DNA of 64,000 bases. Origin: Sinorhizobium arboris LMG 14919 (GTDB lineage Bacteria > Pseudomonadota > Alphaproteobacteria > Rhizobiales > Rhizobiaceae). The number at the start of each line of letters is the position of its first letter. Position 1 is the first letter of the stretch. Positions 36,145-45,849 of the stretch are shown one piece after another. The stretch lies in contig NZ_KE386497.1 of assembly GCF_000427465.1 (NCBI RefSeq), positions 128,162-192,161 of the forward strand, given 5' to 3'. The translations under genes and the position numbers were made by a program. The notes under the pieces are model-generated. The model was not told the origin of the DNA. It saw only the letters and a list, made by a program, of their open reading frames with translations, and ran no database searches.

Positions 36145-37030
36145 ATCGCCGAGTGACTTCGCCGAGGCGACGATTGGAAAGGCGCCCACCCGGCTGACCT
36201 TAGCCGACCTTAATGCGCAGTTGATCCTGAGCTTCCTCGAGCACTTGGAGAAGGAGCGGAGCAACGGCGCCCGTACTCGCAACGCCCGCCTGGCGGCGCT
36301 TCGTTCTTTCCTTAAGAATGCCGCCCAATACGAACTGACCGCGCTCCCCGTCATCGATGGGTGCTGGCAATTCCGATGAAACGGTTCGACCGGCCGGTCC
36401 TGGGATTTTTGTCACGCTAGGAGATGCAGGCGATTCTTGAGGCGCCGGGTGCGCGGACATGGCAGGTGAGCGGGATCGCGCACTGTTCAGCCTCATGTAC
36501 AACACCGGCGCCCGCCTGTCTGAAGCCATCGGCCTGCGCGTCGGCGAGGTCGCGTCGATGGCTCGGCGTTCGCGCACCTGCATGGAAAGGGGCGCCAAGA
36601 CCGCAGCGCGCCACTCTGGCGTACGACCCGCCAACCTGATCCGCAACTGAAAGGGCCGGTTGGACCGCCCAGGCGAGGAGAACGTCCTGTTCCCGAACCG
36701 GAGCGGAGGATGCATGGCGCGTTCGGACGTCACCCAGCGCCTTGAACTTGCGGTCTCGGCCGCCGCGGAACGTCACCCGCAACTCGCACGTCGCTCGATT
36801 TCGCCTCACACCATCCGCCACACTACGGCGATGCATCTCCTGCAGTCCGGCGTCGACATCAGCGTCAGCGCCTATGACTGGGTCATGAGAGCCCCGCCAC
36901 GACGCACATGTACCTTCCGGCGGATCTCGCCATGAAGGAGCGTACGCTCAACCGGCTGCAGCCCATGACGGCCAGTCAAGGTCGGTTTCGACCGCCGGAC
37001 CAGCTCATGCAGTTCCTGTTGAGCCTTTAA
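36145..37030 (+). pseudogene. Third recombinase of a RIT-type trio, degenerate
   Basis: Reading through frameshifts, the plus strand gives FAEATIGKAPTRLTLADLNAQLILSFLEHLEKER, ARLAALRSFLKNAAQYE, KRFDRPVLGF, RDRALFSLMYNTGARLSEAIGLRVGE (first catalytic Arg), ARRSISPHTIRHTTAMHLLQSGVDI (HTIRH), THMYLPADLAMKERTLNRL and a natural end LLSL. The catalytic Tyr is in HMYL. The N-terminal arm is missing. Arm-type sequence matching it (MTDPKLTPSFPILLQRF) lies 3.8 kb downstream at 39907. Several shifts make it inactive. Confidence 0.65.
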
Positions 37031-37031
37031 A

Positions 37032-37129
37032 GATTATGCGCAGTTCACCAGCAGGAAATCGCTCGGGAAACCGATGGTTATTCGCTTCTATCCCCGTGAG
37101 CTGCGCATAATCATCGGGTGCGCATAATC
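37032..37129. repeat. Inverted and direct repeats at the recombinase end
   Basis: GATTATGCGCAG at 37032-37043 is the exact inverse of CTGCGCATAATC at 37101-37112, and TGCGCATAATC is repeated directly at 37119-37129. The cluster directly follows the recombinase stop codon and looks like the end of the mobile element. Confidence 0.65.
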
Positions 37130-37204
37130 GCGGACGTAGGTCCCGAGCCTGGCCTGCCTCGTTGCGCCCCGAGCCAGAAGCGGCACGGTGGTGTCATCCC
37201 ATGA

Positions 37205-37620
37205 AGTCGTTCGGCTGCCAGAATATGGTTCGGATCAGATCATGGATTGGCTGTAGGGCGATCGCGCAAGCGCCGACCTGATGGGCCAGCGTGGAGAGGC
37301 TGAGATCGACGCCTTCCCTTGGCATAGCGCTCGGCCTGGCGATTCAGGGCGCTGGCCGAACTTCTCGCAGAGGATCGTGGGGAGCAGGTTCGGTCCTGCC
37401 CTTCGCGCGGTGTGGCGTCGTATGGTGCTGGTGCTGATGGCTGCGAAATCTTCCCGCGCACCGTCTGGATCACTTTCCACTGGCGAGGATCACCTCCAGC
37501 GTCTCCGTGATGTCTTCGCCCATCTTCACGATCCGGGCCGAACGCTGGCGCGCGCTTTCTTAAGGAAAGTCTGCGGCGACCGACGCGGCGCAGGCAAGCA
37601 CTCCGCGTCAAGTTTAGCAT
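37205..37620 (-). pseudogene. IS66 TnpC internal fragment
   Basis: In shifting frames the minus strand reads MGEDITETLEVILASGKVIQ, VREDFAAISTST, RRAGPNLLPTILCEKFGQ, ALNRQAERYAKEG and DLSLSTLADQVGA. These are consecutive motifs of IS66 TnpC ('GEDVTETLE', 'RAGPxLLAxILFxKFGQHQPLNRQSERYA'). Only about 140 residues remain. Confidence 0.65.
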
Positions 37621-38021
37621 CTTTGATTCCTTTTTCTTTTTGCTGAGATGTTCAAGCCTAAGCTCCGTAGTGCAGGTGCGAATGGCGGTGACTAGCTCTC
37701 CACATGCCAAAAAGCAGCTCCAACACCACACTTGTCCAGCAAGCCATTGCTTTACACCATGTCACGAGATGTTCTGAATCATATCAAATGCGTTCTCATC
37801 AAGCACATCTACCAGGAAGCTTGACGGCGCAGGGAATCCTGAAACCGAAGATTTTCAAGTGCTTGACGTATCCCGCAATGAACTCTTTGCGCGGACAATG
37901 CAGCGTGTTAAAACATTGACGGCGTTCCTGTTGCTTTTGCAGAAACGGCAACCGGTTCAATTACTGCGCTTTACCCTACGGTAGATATATCGATTAGTAT
38001 TGTAAGCATAGGAGGAAGCGC

Positions 38022-38045
38022 ATGGATCATTCAGGGCAATGGTAG
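38022..38045 (+). CDS. Leader peptide ORF in front of the third MocR gene
   Basis: ATG at 38022 follows a strong AGGAGGAAGCG site and encodes only MDHSGQW before a TAG at 38043. The MocR start codon lies 5 nt after the stop. The MocR gene itself has no good ribosome-binding site of its own, so translation may depend on re-initiation from this 7-codon ORF. It may also be chance. Confidence 0.35.
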   Translation: MDHSGQW

Positions 38046-38049
38046 GGAA

Positions 38050-39459
38050 ATGAATTCGATCACGCGCGATATCAATCCGTGGCTTCCAGAACCAGGTTCA
38101 CTAGAGCGTCCTGTTTACCTGTCTCTCGTTGAGCGAATAATCAGCGCCGTTGATAGTGGAGAATTGGTTGAACGCTCGCGACTTCCAACTCACCGTGAGT
38201 TGTCGGCTCACTTAGGCATCTCGGCGCAAACGGTCAGCCGGGCTTATGAGGAATTGGCCAGGCGGGGCATGATATCAAGTTCGGTGGGTCGCGGTACGTT
38301 TGTTGCTAAGTCCGGCTTGGACAAACCCGCTTACCCTCATATACCAGAACGATCAAAGGAAACCATTGATCTGTCGATCTTGAAACCGGCAAGCGATAGC
38401 CTCCATCTTGAGAAACTTCGCTCAGCGCTGATTAACTTAGCCGAAGATCTTCCCCTAACCTCTGCGTTCTCCTTTCGTCCAAACGTTGCTCTAGCGCAAA
38501 ATCGGAGCGCCGGCGTTCGATGGCTCCGTTCCTACGGCGTCGAGGTCGAAGAGCATAACCTTCTGGTGACGAATGGTGCAACCCCGGGAATGACGTTAGC
38601 GCTTATGTCTGCTTTAACTCCTGGGTCGACGCTGCTCTCGGAGGCAATCGGACACCATACATTAAAGCCCCTCACCGCCTACTTAGGGGCCAACCTTAAG
38701 GCATTGAAAATCGACGCTGAAGGACTATGTCCGGATGCGTTGGAGCAAGCTTGTTCAGACGAAGGTGTTAAGGCTCTTTTCATCATGCCTGGGCCAATCA
38801 GTCCGACCGTGGCTGTTATGCAAAACGAGCGCAGATTGCGAATTGCAGAGATAGCGCGTCGAAAAGGAATATTTATCATAGAAAACGATCCTCTCGGAGC
38901 TCTAGTAGAGGGGGATCTGGTTCCTTTTGTTAACCTTGCTCCGGAGCGAACCTTCTACGTGACGTCATTTACCAAATCCATTATGCCCGGCCTGAGAATA
39001 GGTTACGTAGTCGCTCCGAGCAGTTTGCTTCCCGCGGCAACGAACCGCTCACTTGTCACCACGTGGATGGCGACGCCGTTGATGGCGGAAATTGCTTCAC
39101 GTTGGATCTTCGACGGTACCGCGAAAATGTTTTTGGATTGGCAGAGGAAAGAACTGAACAAGCGTCATCAAATAGCGTCTGAGTGTCTGCAAGGAATACG
39201 ATATTCGAGCCATCCACAGGGCCTTCATTTGTGGGTTCCATTGGAAGCCGGCCACACTGAAGATGCTTTCGTCTCAAACGTGCGCCTTCGGAACGTGGGT
39301 ATCGCACGAGGAAGCGCGTTTATGTTGTCGGCTCAGCCCTGTCCTCCAGCGGTCCGAATTTCAGTCGGCGCAACGTCCCCTGATGACTTGCGCCTCGGGT
39401 TAGAGATTGTTGCTTCAGTATTAAAGGAAGTTCCAGAGCCGGTGCTACCTACCCTTTAG
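38050..39459 (+). CDS. MocR-type (GntR + aminotransferase) regulator (copy 3)
   Basis: A 469-residue MocR protein, more distant from the two others. The winged helix is at about residues 24-90 (SRLPTHRELSAHLGISAQTVSRAYEELARRGMISSSVGRGTFV). The aminotransferase-like domain has VTNGATPGMTLALMSAL and the PLP lysine in VTSFTKSIMPGLRIGYVVAP. The NPTG loop is replaced by GPISPTVAVM, so the domain probably only senses a ligand. Base composition is relatively AT-rich. Neighbours are IS remnants, so its target is not clear. The downstream NtaA-type monooxygenase (41883) and MFS transporter (44198) are possible ones. Confidence 0.9.
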   Translation: MNSITRDINPWLPEPGSLERPVYLSLVERIISAVDSGELVERSRLPTHRELSAHLGISAQTVSRAYEELARRGMISSSVGRGTFVAKSGLDKPAYPHIPERSKETIDLSILKPASDSLHLEKLRSALINLAEDLPLTSAFSFRPNVALAQNRSAGVRWLRSYGVEVEEHNLLVTNGATPGMTLALMSALTPGSTLLSEAIGHHTLKPLTAYLGANLKALKIDAEGLCPDALEQACSDEGVKALFIMPGPISPTVAVMQNERRLRIAEIARRKGIFIIENDPLGALVEGDLVPFVNLAPERTFYVTSFTKSIMPGLRIGYVVAPSSLLPAATNRSLVTTWMATPLMAEIASRWIFDGTAKMFLDWQRKELNKRHQIASECLQGIRYSSHPQGLHLWVPLEAGHTEDAFVSNVRLRNVGIARGSAFMLSAQPCPPAVRISVGATSPDDLRLGLEIVASVLKEVPEPVLPTL

Positions 39460-39689
39460 AGATTCTGCAAGTCTTATCGTGAGTTAGACCCTCGCTAGGA
39501 ACTTGCGTGTCGTGACGTGCCCCTGGCCAAGCGCCGCGTACGCGAACTCGCAATTGCCGGGCTTTTGGCTTCACTGGTCGCGGTAGGGACACTGGTGTAA
39601 CCGTCCGGTAAGCACCGCAGTCGCCGATCGTCATTCATCTCAGCGAACGGTCAGGCTCCGTTGCCGACAATGAGAGCACCGCTGCTGTC

Positions 39690-39905
39690 CTCCAAAGGAA
39701 ACTCTCCGGACCTGCGCCATACCTTCATTTGCCGCCGTATCCAGCTCTGGCACAAGCATTGCGCCGATATCGACAACGCCATGGCGGCGCTCTCGACCAC
39801 GGCAAGATCTCCGATACCTATTGATATCTGACCGGCGTCCCGGAACTCATGGCGGTCGCTGGCAAACGGTTCGAGCTGTTCGCGTCTACGGATGGAGGGG
39901 ATCAT
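39690..39905 (+). pseudogene. C-terminal fragment of a RIT-type second recombinase
   Basis: Plus strand: PDLRHTFICRRIQLWHKHCA, DIDNAMAALST, then after a frame change HGKISDTYWYLTGVPELMAV and AGKRFELFA. The LRHTFxxRR, LGH-like and DTYWYLTG motifs, including the catalytic Tyr, are those of the second recombinase in such trios. The next recombinase starts at 39907. Confidence 0.6.
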
Positions 39906-39906
39906 C

Positions 39907-40050
39907 ATGACTGATCCCAAGCTGACACCGTCCTTTCCCATCCTGCTTCAACGCTTTCGTCGAGCATCTGGGCAATCAGCGAGCCGTCAGTTCGCGCACC
40001 ATCGCCGCCTGCCGCGATACATTGCGGATGCGCATCGCGCACCGCAAGCA
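39907..40050 (+). pseudogene. N-terminal fragment of a RIT-type third recombinase
   Basis: Starts MTDPKLTPSFPILLQRF and continues in the next frame as FVEHLGNQRAVSSRTIAACR, DTLRM and AHRKHL, the arm-binding N-terminus of a trio recombinase. It ends at a junction with an oppositely oriented IS481 fragment near 40040. The missing C-terminal part resembles the fragment at 36145-37030. Confidence 0.6.
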
Positions 40051-40290
40051 CCTCGGCCTCTACCGCCTCGTTACAACGCCTCGGGCTTATATGCGGACGG
40101 CGTGAGCGATCCGCCAACTCCCGGTCGCCGGCTCCCCAGCGCGCCAGCCATTTATAGCCGACATCCGGGCTGATCTGGAACCGCCGGCATAATTCCCGCC
40201 GGTTCACTCCCTCCTCAAGCGCAAATCGCATAAACTCCCGCCGCTCTCCCATAGTCGATACCACTCGCCACGGCGTGGGTCGGCGAGGAT
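40035..40290 (-). pseudogene. IS481-family transposase N-terminal fragment
   Basis: Minus-strand frame PWRVVSTMGERREFMRFALEE, GVNRRELCRRFQISPDVGYKWLARW, DRSRRPHISPRRCNEAVEAEVLAVRDAHP. This is the tandem helix-turn-helix start of IS481 transposases. The DDE domain is missing. Confidence 0.75.
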
Positions 40291-40369
40291 CATCACGTGC
40301 ACGCTGGCAAGTTCGTCGGGGAACTGATCGGCCGCATCGTTCATGGCGGGATGGAATCATATTCGATCC

Positions 40370-40890
40370 CAGCGGTTTTGCTCATCCCGCCGACGTCGGA
40401 CGCCAGGTGTTTTGCGGCATTCGCCAGTCTATGCTTTCGAGCAAATAGCCGAGCTGCGCGGGCGTGATAGCCACCGTGCCGTCGGCCGCCGCTGGCCAGA
40501 TGAAGCGGCCGCGTTCGAGCTTCTTCGTGATGCTGCGGGCTTTGCACTACGAAACAGCCAGGTGCTTTTGAAGCGCGTGATAGTCTGACTCTGACCATCC
40601 GGGCAATGCCACGAGCATCGTTCCGGTCGGACTTGTTCACCTGCGCCTTCAGGAAAGCTTGGGCGTGCTGGGTCTCAACGCAGATCGCCGGCAGGCCGGC
40701 ACGCCAAGGTCCATCGAACAGCCATTGCGACAACGGTCCTTCTTCAAGGCCCGACACGGGCCAGTTGCCAGACCGGGTCCATCAAGGCGCGCGCCAAATC
40801 CTCCGGATGGCTGGTGACCTTCAATTCCCGGCAGATATTGCCCGTCTCATCGACAATGCAGATCGAGCTCTCTTTTAGACGCGGGTCAAT
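40370..40890 (-). pseudogene. IS110-family transposase N-terminal fragment
   Basis: The minus strand, with frameshifts, reads KESSICIVDETGNICRELKV, TSHPEDLARALMDP, GPLSQWLFDGPWRAGLPAIC, VETQHAQAFLKAQVNKSDRNDARGIARMVRV. This is the DEDD-domain half of an IS110 transposase of another subgroup than the one at 33.3 kb. The remaining part degenerates toward 40370. Confidence 0.7.
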
Positions 40891-40959
40891 TCTCGGCGCA
40901 AATACCGGTCACTTCTCAGTCCAAATCAACAATCTGAGCGTGAAGCGGACCCGTTTGCG

Positions 40960-41770
40960 AGATTTGCGTCATAATGGCTGCCATAATTCAACCGAACGAT
41001 CTCTCTGCAAACTGGAAATGTCGAACCCTCGGGAGCTTATGGTTGTGGACCTACTCGTCGGCCTTATGCTCTGCAAATCATCTTGGGCGTTTCCCGTTCC
41101 AATCGTGCCGAACGACTGAAGGCCGACGAAGACTCGCGGTCCTTGTCGCAAGGCCGAGGGTGCGGTACTGCTGGCAGCCATCCGCAGGCTGGTCGATACG
41201 CGGCCGACCTATGACCATCGGCGGATCGCCTCCCTCTGAATCGGGAAAGGCGAGTTGCCAAGAGAGTTCGCCTGCTGGAACAGTGAGATCAACCGGCTCG
41301 CCTTCATCATCGATGCCTTCGATCGTGGGATCATCGCCTGGGCGGTTGTCACCAAGGCCGAATATTCGAATCCGACATCCGTGACATGATCCTGCCGTCG
41401 AGAAACGCTTCAATGTGATCCGAGGGCCGCGTGCCATCGAGCATCTGTTTGATAATGGTTTGGCTTACACAGCGGGGCCGAGCTTGTTCGTCCAGGCTGT
41501 TAGTATGCGCCATGCTCCACACCCGTCACCAGCCGCAGTCGAACGGCATGTCCGAAGCCTTCGTCAAAACGCTGAAGCGGGTGTACGTCCGCATCTCAAC
41601 ACTTCCGGACGCCGAAACCGCGCTCCGGCAGATCTCACAGCGCCAATCCGAAAGTCGCCATAGTTCGCCAATACCGCCACAGCACGGAGACTCAAACGCC
41701 TACGAATTATTCGGGACGGACTGCCTATCAGGCCTAGTAGGTTTCATCATTGTCGGTTCTCAGGTTAGGT
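40960..41770 (+). pseudogene. IS3-family OrfB transposase remnant
   Basis: Scattered frames on the plus strand read ILGVSRSNRAERLK, then segments of the DDE domain (HRCLRSWDHRLG-like) and finally HTRHQPQSNGMSEAFVKTLK with RVYVRISTLPDAETALRQI, the conserved end of IS2/IS3 OrfB. Many frameshifts and stop codons interrupt it. Confidence 0.6.
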
Positions 41771-41882
41771 GAGTTGAGCCTTTCGGGACGCAGGCGCCGC
41801 AAACAGATGCATCGGCGTCCTGGTGACGAGGCGTTAGCTGCACTTAGTGCGTGAGGATAGTCCAATCGAACGGAGCTGCTGC

Positions 41883-43223
41883 ATGCAACGCAATGAAGAA
41901 ATGAAGCTCGGGCTATATCTCGTTCGGGCGGGATATCACGAAGGTGCATGGCGTGATCCGAGCGCGCCAGCTGATGGGCGAGCTGATATCGACCAATATG
42001 CCCGTCTGGCAGCACTCGCCGAAGATGCGGCGTTTCACTTCGTATTTCTCGCCGATCACCAAGGCGTTATAGCTGATCGCACAGCCATAGCTCGTGTAAA
42101 TAGTATCGATGGGTTAGAGCCTATAACTCTCCTGTCGGCTCTTTCATCGAGAACACAGCACATTGGCCTTGTCGCTACAGCGACGACCACCTATTATGAG
42201 CCCTATCATCTTGCACGCATGTTAGCATCACTTGATCACTTGTCGCAGGGACGCGCAGCGTGGAACATAGTCACGTCGGCAAGTGACTTCGAAGCCCAAA
42301 ATTTTGGTGAAAACGAACTTCCCGATCATGACACGCGCTACGCTCGAGCGAGGGAATTCGTAGAAGTTGTCAAGGGTCTCTGGGACTCGTGGCAGGACGA
42401 CGCTTTCATTCGCGACAAGCAAAGTGGTATCTACACTGATACGACGAAGCTGCATTTACTTAACCATCAAGGGCACCACTTTTCAGTCAGAGGTCCACTG
42501 AATATCGCGAGGCCGCCGCAAGGTTACCCCGTGCTGGTTCAGGCTGGCGCATCCGACGTCGGAATCGCGTTCGCTGGAGAAGTAGGCGAGGTCGTGTTCA
42601 CGGCCGAACCATCGTTACAGAACGGTCAGCGATACTACGCAACTCTCAAAGAGCAAGCGCGCGCACTTGGACGGGAGGACGATCAGGTGCTAGTGATGCC
42701 CGGCATTGTCCCAATCGTTGGGAGAACCAAGCAAGAAGCGTCAGAGAAACTCCAAAGATTGCAATCGTATACCCACATCGACGTTCTGATTGGGGCGGCC
42801 AATCTCTGGTTGGGGTCTGTCACCGATCTGAGTTCGATTAATCTTGACTCGTTGGTCCCCGAGGCTTTACCGCAGACAAATTTCATCCAGAGCCGTCAGA
42901 AATTGCTTCTTGACTTGGCTGCGCGCCAGAACTTCACCTGGAGACAACTAATCCGCTTCGTATCGGACAGCCGTGGCCATCTAATGGTTGTTGGCACGCC
43001 AGACGAAATTGCCGAAACTATGGTTGATGTATTTGATAAACGTGCGGCTGACGGATTCAATATACTGCCGGCGACCGTGCCTGGCGGACTCAGAGACTTT
43101 ATTGATCTCGTTGTTCCCGAACTGCGCCGGCGCGGTAAATTCAGGTCCAGGTACTTCGGACAAACCCTCCGAGAGAATCTCGGCCTCAGGCGGCCACCCA
43201 ACCGCTCACGCGGAAACGTGTAG
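41883..43223 (+). CDS. NtaA/SnaA/DszA-family flavin monooxygenase
   Basis: A two-component FMNH2-dependent monooxygenase of the nitrilotriacetate/dibenzothiophene-sulfone group. Motifs: MKLGLYLVRAGYHEGAWRDP, FVFLADHQGV, GLEPITLLSALSSRTQHIGLVATATTTYYEPYHLARMLASLDHLSQGRAAWNIVTS, and FSVRGPLNIARPPQGYPVLVQAGAS, all characteristic. Length is 446 aa. The ATG at 41883 follows CGGAG by 8 nt; the frame extends upstream to 41847 without a good site. A separate flavin reductase partner is expected but not in the window. The substrate is unknown. It lies between IS debris and the MFS transporter. Confidence 0.9.
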   Translation: MQRNEEMKLGLYLVRAGYHEGAWRDPSAPADGRADIDQYARLAALAEDAAFHFVFLADHQGVIADRTAIARVNSIDGLEPITLLSALSSRTQHIGLVATATTTYYEPYHLARMLASLDHLSQGRAAWNIVTSASDFEAQNFGENELPDHDTRYARAREFVEVVKGLWDSWQDDAFIRDKQSGIYTDTTKLHLLNHQGHHFSVRGPLNIARPPQGYPVLVQAGASDVGIAFAGEVGEVVFTAEPSLQNGQRYYATLKEQARALGREDDQVLVMPGIVPIVGRTKQEASEKLQRLQSYTHIDVLIGAANLWLGSVTDLSSINLDSLVPEALPQTNFIQSRQKLLLDLAARQNFTWRQLIRFVSDSRGHLMVVGTPDEIAETMVDVFDKRAADGFNILPATVPGGLRDFIDLVVPELRRRGKFRSRYFGQTLRENLGLRRPPNRSRGNV

Positions 43224-43289
43224 GCCTTCGTCCGTGAAACCTGCTGAAGCCGTTCAATGGATATGATTCTCGATGATTGGGGGCCTAAC

Positions 43290-43880
43290 TCTCAGGTTGT
43301 CGTCGGAGCGCGCTTGCGATCTGCCTCCGGAACAAGTCCGGGACGCTCTCATCGACACAGCCACCTTGGGGCCATGGTGCCAGCAGCAGTCCGGTGCCGG
43401 GACCGGTGCACCTATCCAGCAGCAAAAGCCGTCGCCAAGGGCGACTGAGGCGGTGCAGCGGTCCTATGATCAGCCACCAGCAATCCATGGAAGTCGGCCG
43501 GGAACTATCCATTATAGCAGACTTGCTCTGTGATTTTCGGGTGCCAGAGCGTACAGCATTGTAGCAACATCGCTCGGTCATCCCGCTTTTCATGCAAATT
43601 GCTGCCGCCGTGATTCGTTCGGCTGCGGCGACCCGAGGGGCGGGGATATTGAGGCGATGCGAGCGGCGGGACACCCGAGAGCAAGATCTGCTCCGGGAGG
43701 AGCTCCCCTGTTTAGTCTAGCGCCACCGCGCCGGTTCACGGGATCGCGCGCATGATCCCATGTACAGCGGGCGGCAAAAACAAAATCCAAGCAGTGAGGC
43801 GAAGTCAGCCTTGGTACATCCGCACGGCAAACCGGCGGCAGACAGCCGGGCCAGTGTGCGCGAAGGCGCGCCTCTGAGCT
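43290..43880 (+). repeat. Repeat region B, collinear with 17659-19668
   Basis: Three blocks match the 17.6-19.7 kb region in the same order: 43290-43364 (nearly identical, truncated copy of the 96-aa ORF), about 43373-43470 (diverged) and 43823-43880 (57 bp, nearly identical). The stretch between the second and third blocks is only about 350 bp here, against about 1.5 kb with nod box and nodO in the other copy. No intact gene lies in 43224-44197. Confidence 0.6.
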
Positions 43881-44197
43881 TTTTCGGAAGCTCGCAGAAA
43901 GACATCGGGCGGTGCCCACCCTCGACGGTCTTTGTGCGGGCCGCTTGGTAGAGAAGGTGCGGCGGAGTAACCAGATCATCCAGCTTCAACGCGTATGCGC
44001 TTGAAGATCGGATATGAAGAGAGGTGCAGCCGTTCCAACTGGTCTCCGGCTGCACCGATATCGCCTCCTTTCAGAGTCGCGCTGCCGATTTGCGTGCTAA
44101 AGCCGCTCCAACACCCGGCGAAGAAAAAAACGGAGATCTCATCACGAATGCGATGGGGCAAGGCGATTATTTTTTCGCCAAAGACTTCCTCATGCAG

Positions 44198-45337
44198 TTA
44201 GGTCTTATTGCCGAGCACTGGAGCCAAAACTGCAACCAGCACCGCGAACAGTCCGACCAAAAAAAAGCAGACGCGCATTGTGGTTGCTTCGGCGAGAATT
44301 CCAATTACAAAGGGGCCCAACGTCATAGCGCCATACGCGAAGATTGCGACCGATGCGATGCCTTTCCCGGCCGGCACCACACGATCGGCTGCTGCTCGAC
44401 TGAAAGCTAAGGGTAGGACGGCTGCGTAGCCGACTCCCATCAGCACGAAGCCCACCACGACTAACGGCAAGGTGTCACCGCTAACAATTAGTAAGATGCC
44501 GAAGACGGCCGACAACCCGCTCAGCCGTGTAACAGTCGCTGATCCCAATCGCGTGACCAGAGAATCCGCATTGAGTCTCGCGATCACCATGGCGGCAGAA
44601 AAGCCAGTGTAGCCCAGGGTAGCATCCGACTGTGCGGTTCCGACTACATCATGCAAATATACCGCGCTCCAGTCGAGAGCTGTACCCTCGCCCAATCCCG
44701 ATGCGAGAGCAATGATGCCCACAAGCAAAAGAGCGCTGTTAGGCACCGCCGATCGTGCTGCACCCCTCACATGCGTCCGGATAGTTGATTGCCAGTTGAG
44801 CAGAAGGAAAGGGGTAATGGTCCCGCCGGTCACCGCGGCAGTAACAAGGAAATGAATGTATACTGGGACCTGAAAGGCTGTGGCAACATAACCGCTTGCT
44901 GCGCCCAGAACAGCCCCCACACTCCACATGGCGTGAAACGACGACATCACAGACCGCCTCATGTGTTTCTCCACCTCGCTCGCCCAGCTGTTCATAGCTA
45001 CGTCCATCGAGCCATGACACATGCCAAAGAGAAAAAGCGCGATCGCCAGCAGCGGTGTCGTCGGCGCAAGCCCTAAAAAGGCAATCGAAAGCAGGAACGG
45101 GATAGCGATCATTCGGGCGACCCGCACGGCACCCAAGCTATCGGACAAGCGGCCGGCAATCGGGAACGAAAACAATGCGCCGAGCCCTAGAAGCAGCAGC
45201 ACCCCCCCGAAGCTCGCCTTGTCAAAAAGAAAGTGAGCCATTACGGCGGGAACGCGAGAGGCCCAAGTCCCCAACAGGACCCCGTTCAGCAGAAAGCCGG
45301 CGGCGACACTGCGCCAGGGAGTAAGCAACGCGCGCAT
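44198..45337 (-). CDS. MFS transporter of the YbjJ/MosC type
   Basis: About 12 hydrophobic segments and 379 aa. The N-terminal LLNGVLLGTWASRVPAVMAHFLFDKASFG and GLGALFSFPIAGRLSDSLGAVRVAR are typical of the YbjJ subfamily, to which the rhizopine-locus protein MosC also belongs. Further motif: MDVAMNSWASEVEKHMRRSVMSSFHAMWSVGAVLGA. The ATG at 45337 (MRALLTPW) follows GGAAGAA; a TTG four codons upstream is less likely. It probably exports or imports a small molecule. Convergent with the monooxygenase at 41883, so a shared operon is excluded. Confidence 0.85.
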   Translation of the reverse strand: MRALLTPWRSVAAGFLLNGVLLGTWASRVPAVMAHFLFDKASFGGVLLLLGLGALFSFPIAGRLSDSLGAVRVARMIAIPFLLSIAFLGLAPTTPLLAIALFLFGMCHGSMDVAMNSWASEVEKHMRRSVMSSFHAMWSVGAVLGAASGYVATAFQVPVYIHFLVTAAVTGGTITPFLLLNWQSTIRTHVRGAARSAVPNSALLLVGIIALASGLGEGTALDWSAVYLHDVVGTAQSDATLGYTGFSAAMVIARLNADSLVTRLGSATVTRLSGLSAVFGILLIVSGDTLPLVVVGFVLMGVGYAAVLPLAFSRAAADRVVPAGKGIASVAIFAYGAMTLGPFVIGILAEATTMRVCFFLVGLFAVLVAVLAPVLGNKT

Positions 45338-45561
45338 TTTTTCTTCCAACGTCCCATGGGTTCCTGACGCCGGTTGATTTTAGGTCAGGTCGTATCCGGC
45401 CCCCTTGTGCAGATCCCGCGCAGCCGACTCCGATATCTACTATTGTCCGCCATCAGCGCCCTCTTGTTTCGGAGAAGGCGACAACTGGATTGTTTGCCGG
45501 CCGTCCTAGTCCTGTCTGCATGGAAGGGACTTAGCGCAGGAAGTGCTACCGCCAAGTGCGA

Positions 45562-45849
45562 TCAAAATGTGAGGACTCGACGCGGTCCGATATATTCGGT
45601 TTTCAACCCGTTGGTTCTCGCATCATGAACGAGAATATTAACGCCGGTCCGGTTGGTTCTGATACGATTGCCATCGTTGTCGAAGAGGAATGAATCGGCA
45701 TGCCTCTGGGCCCAATTATAGGCATGTTGTGAGAGGACTTCGATCTGCCATCCTGAACTCTTTGAATAGGTCACTCGGAGATCCGGCCTCAGTCCCGACT
45801 TGTCGTGCCGCCCTGTAAGGTGAAGACGATGCACTGCGTCAGCGACCAT
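45562..45849 (-). CDS. Hypothetical protein, 95 aa
   Basis: MVADAVHRLHLTGRHDKSGL to a compact basic/polar sequence (RVTYSKSSGWQIEVLSQHAYNWAQRHADSFLFDNDGNRIR) and end GLKTEYIGPRRVLTF. A GGGAGAG site precedes the ATG at 45849. The sequence looks like a real small soluble protein, but I do not recognise the family. A longer GTG start one codon earlier is possible. It stands alone in an IS-rich stretch. Confidence 0.5.
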   Translation of the reverse strand: MVADAVHRLHLTGRHDKSGLRPDLRVTYSKSSGWQIEVLSQHAYNWAQRHADSFLFDNDGNRIRTNRTGVNILVHDARTNGLKTEYIGPRRVLTF

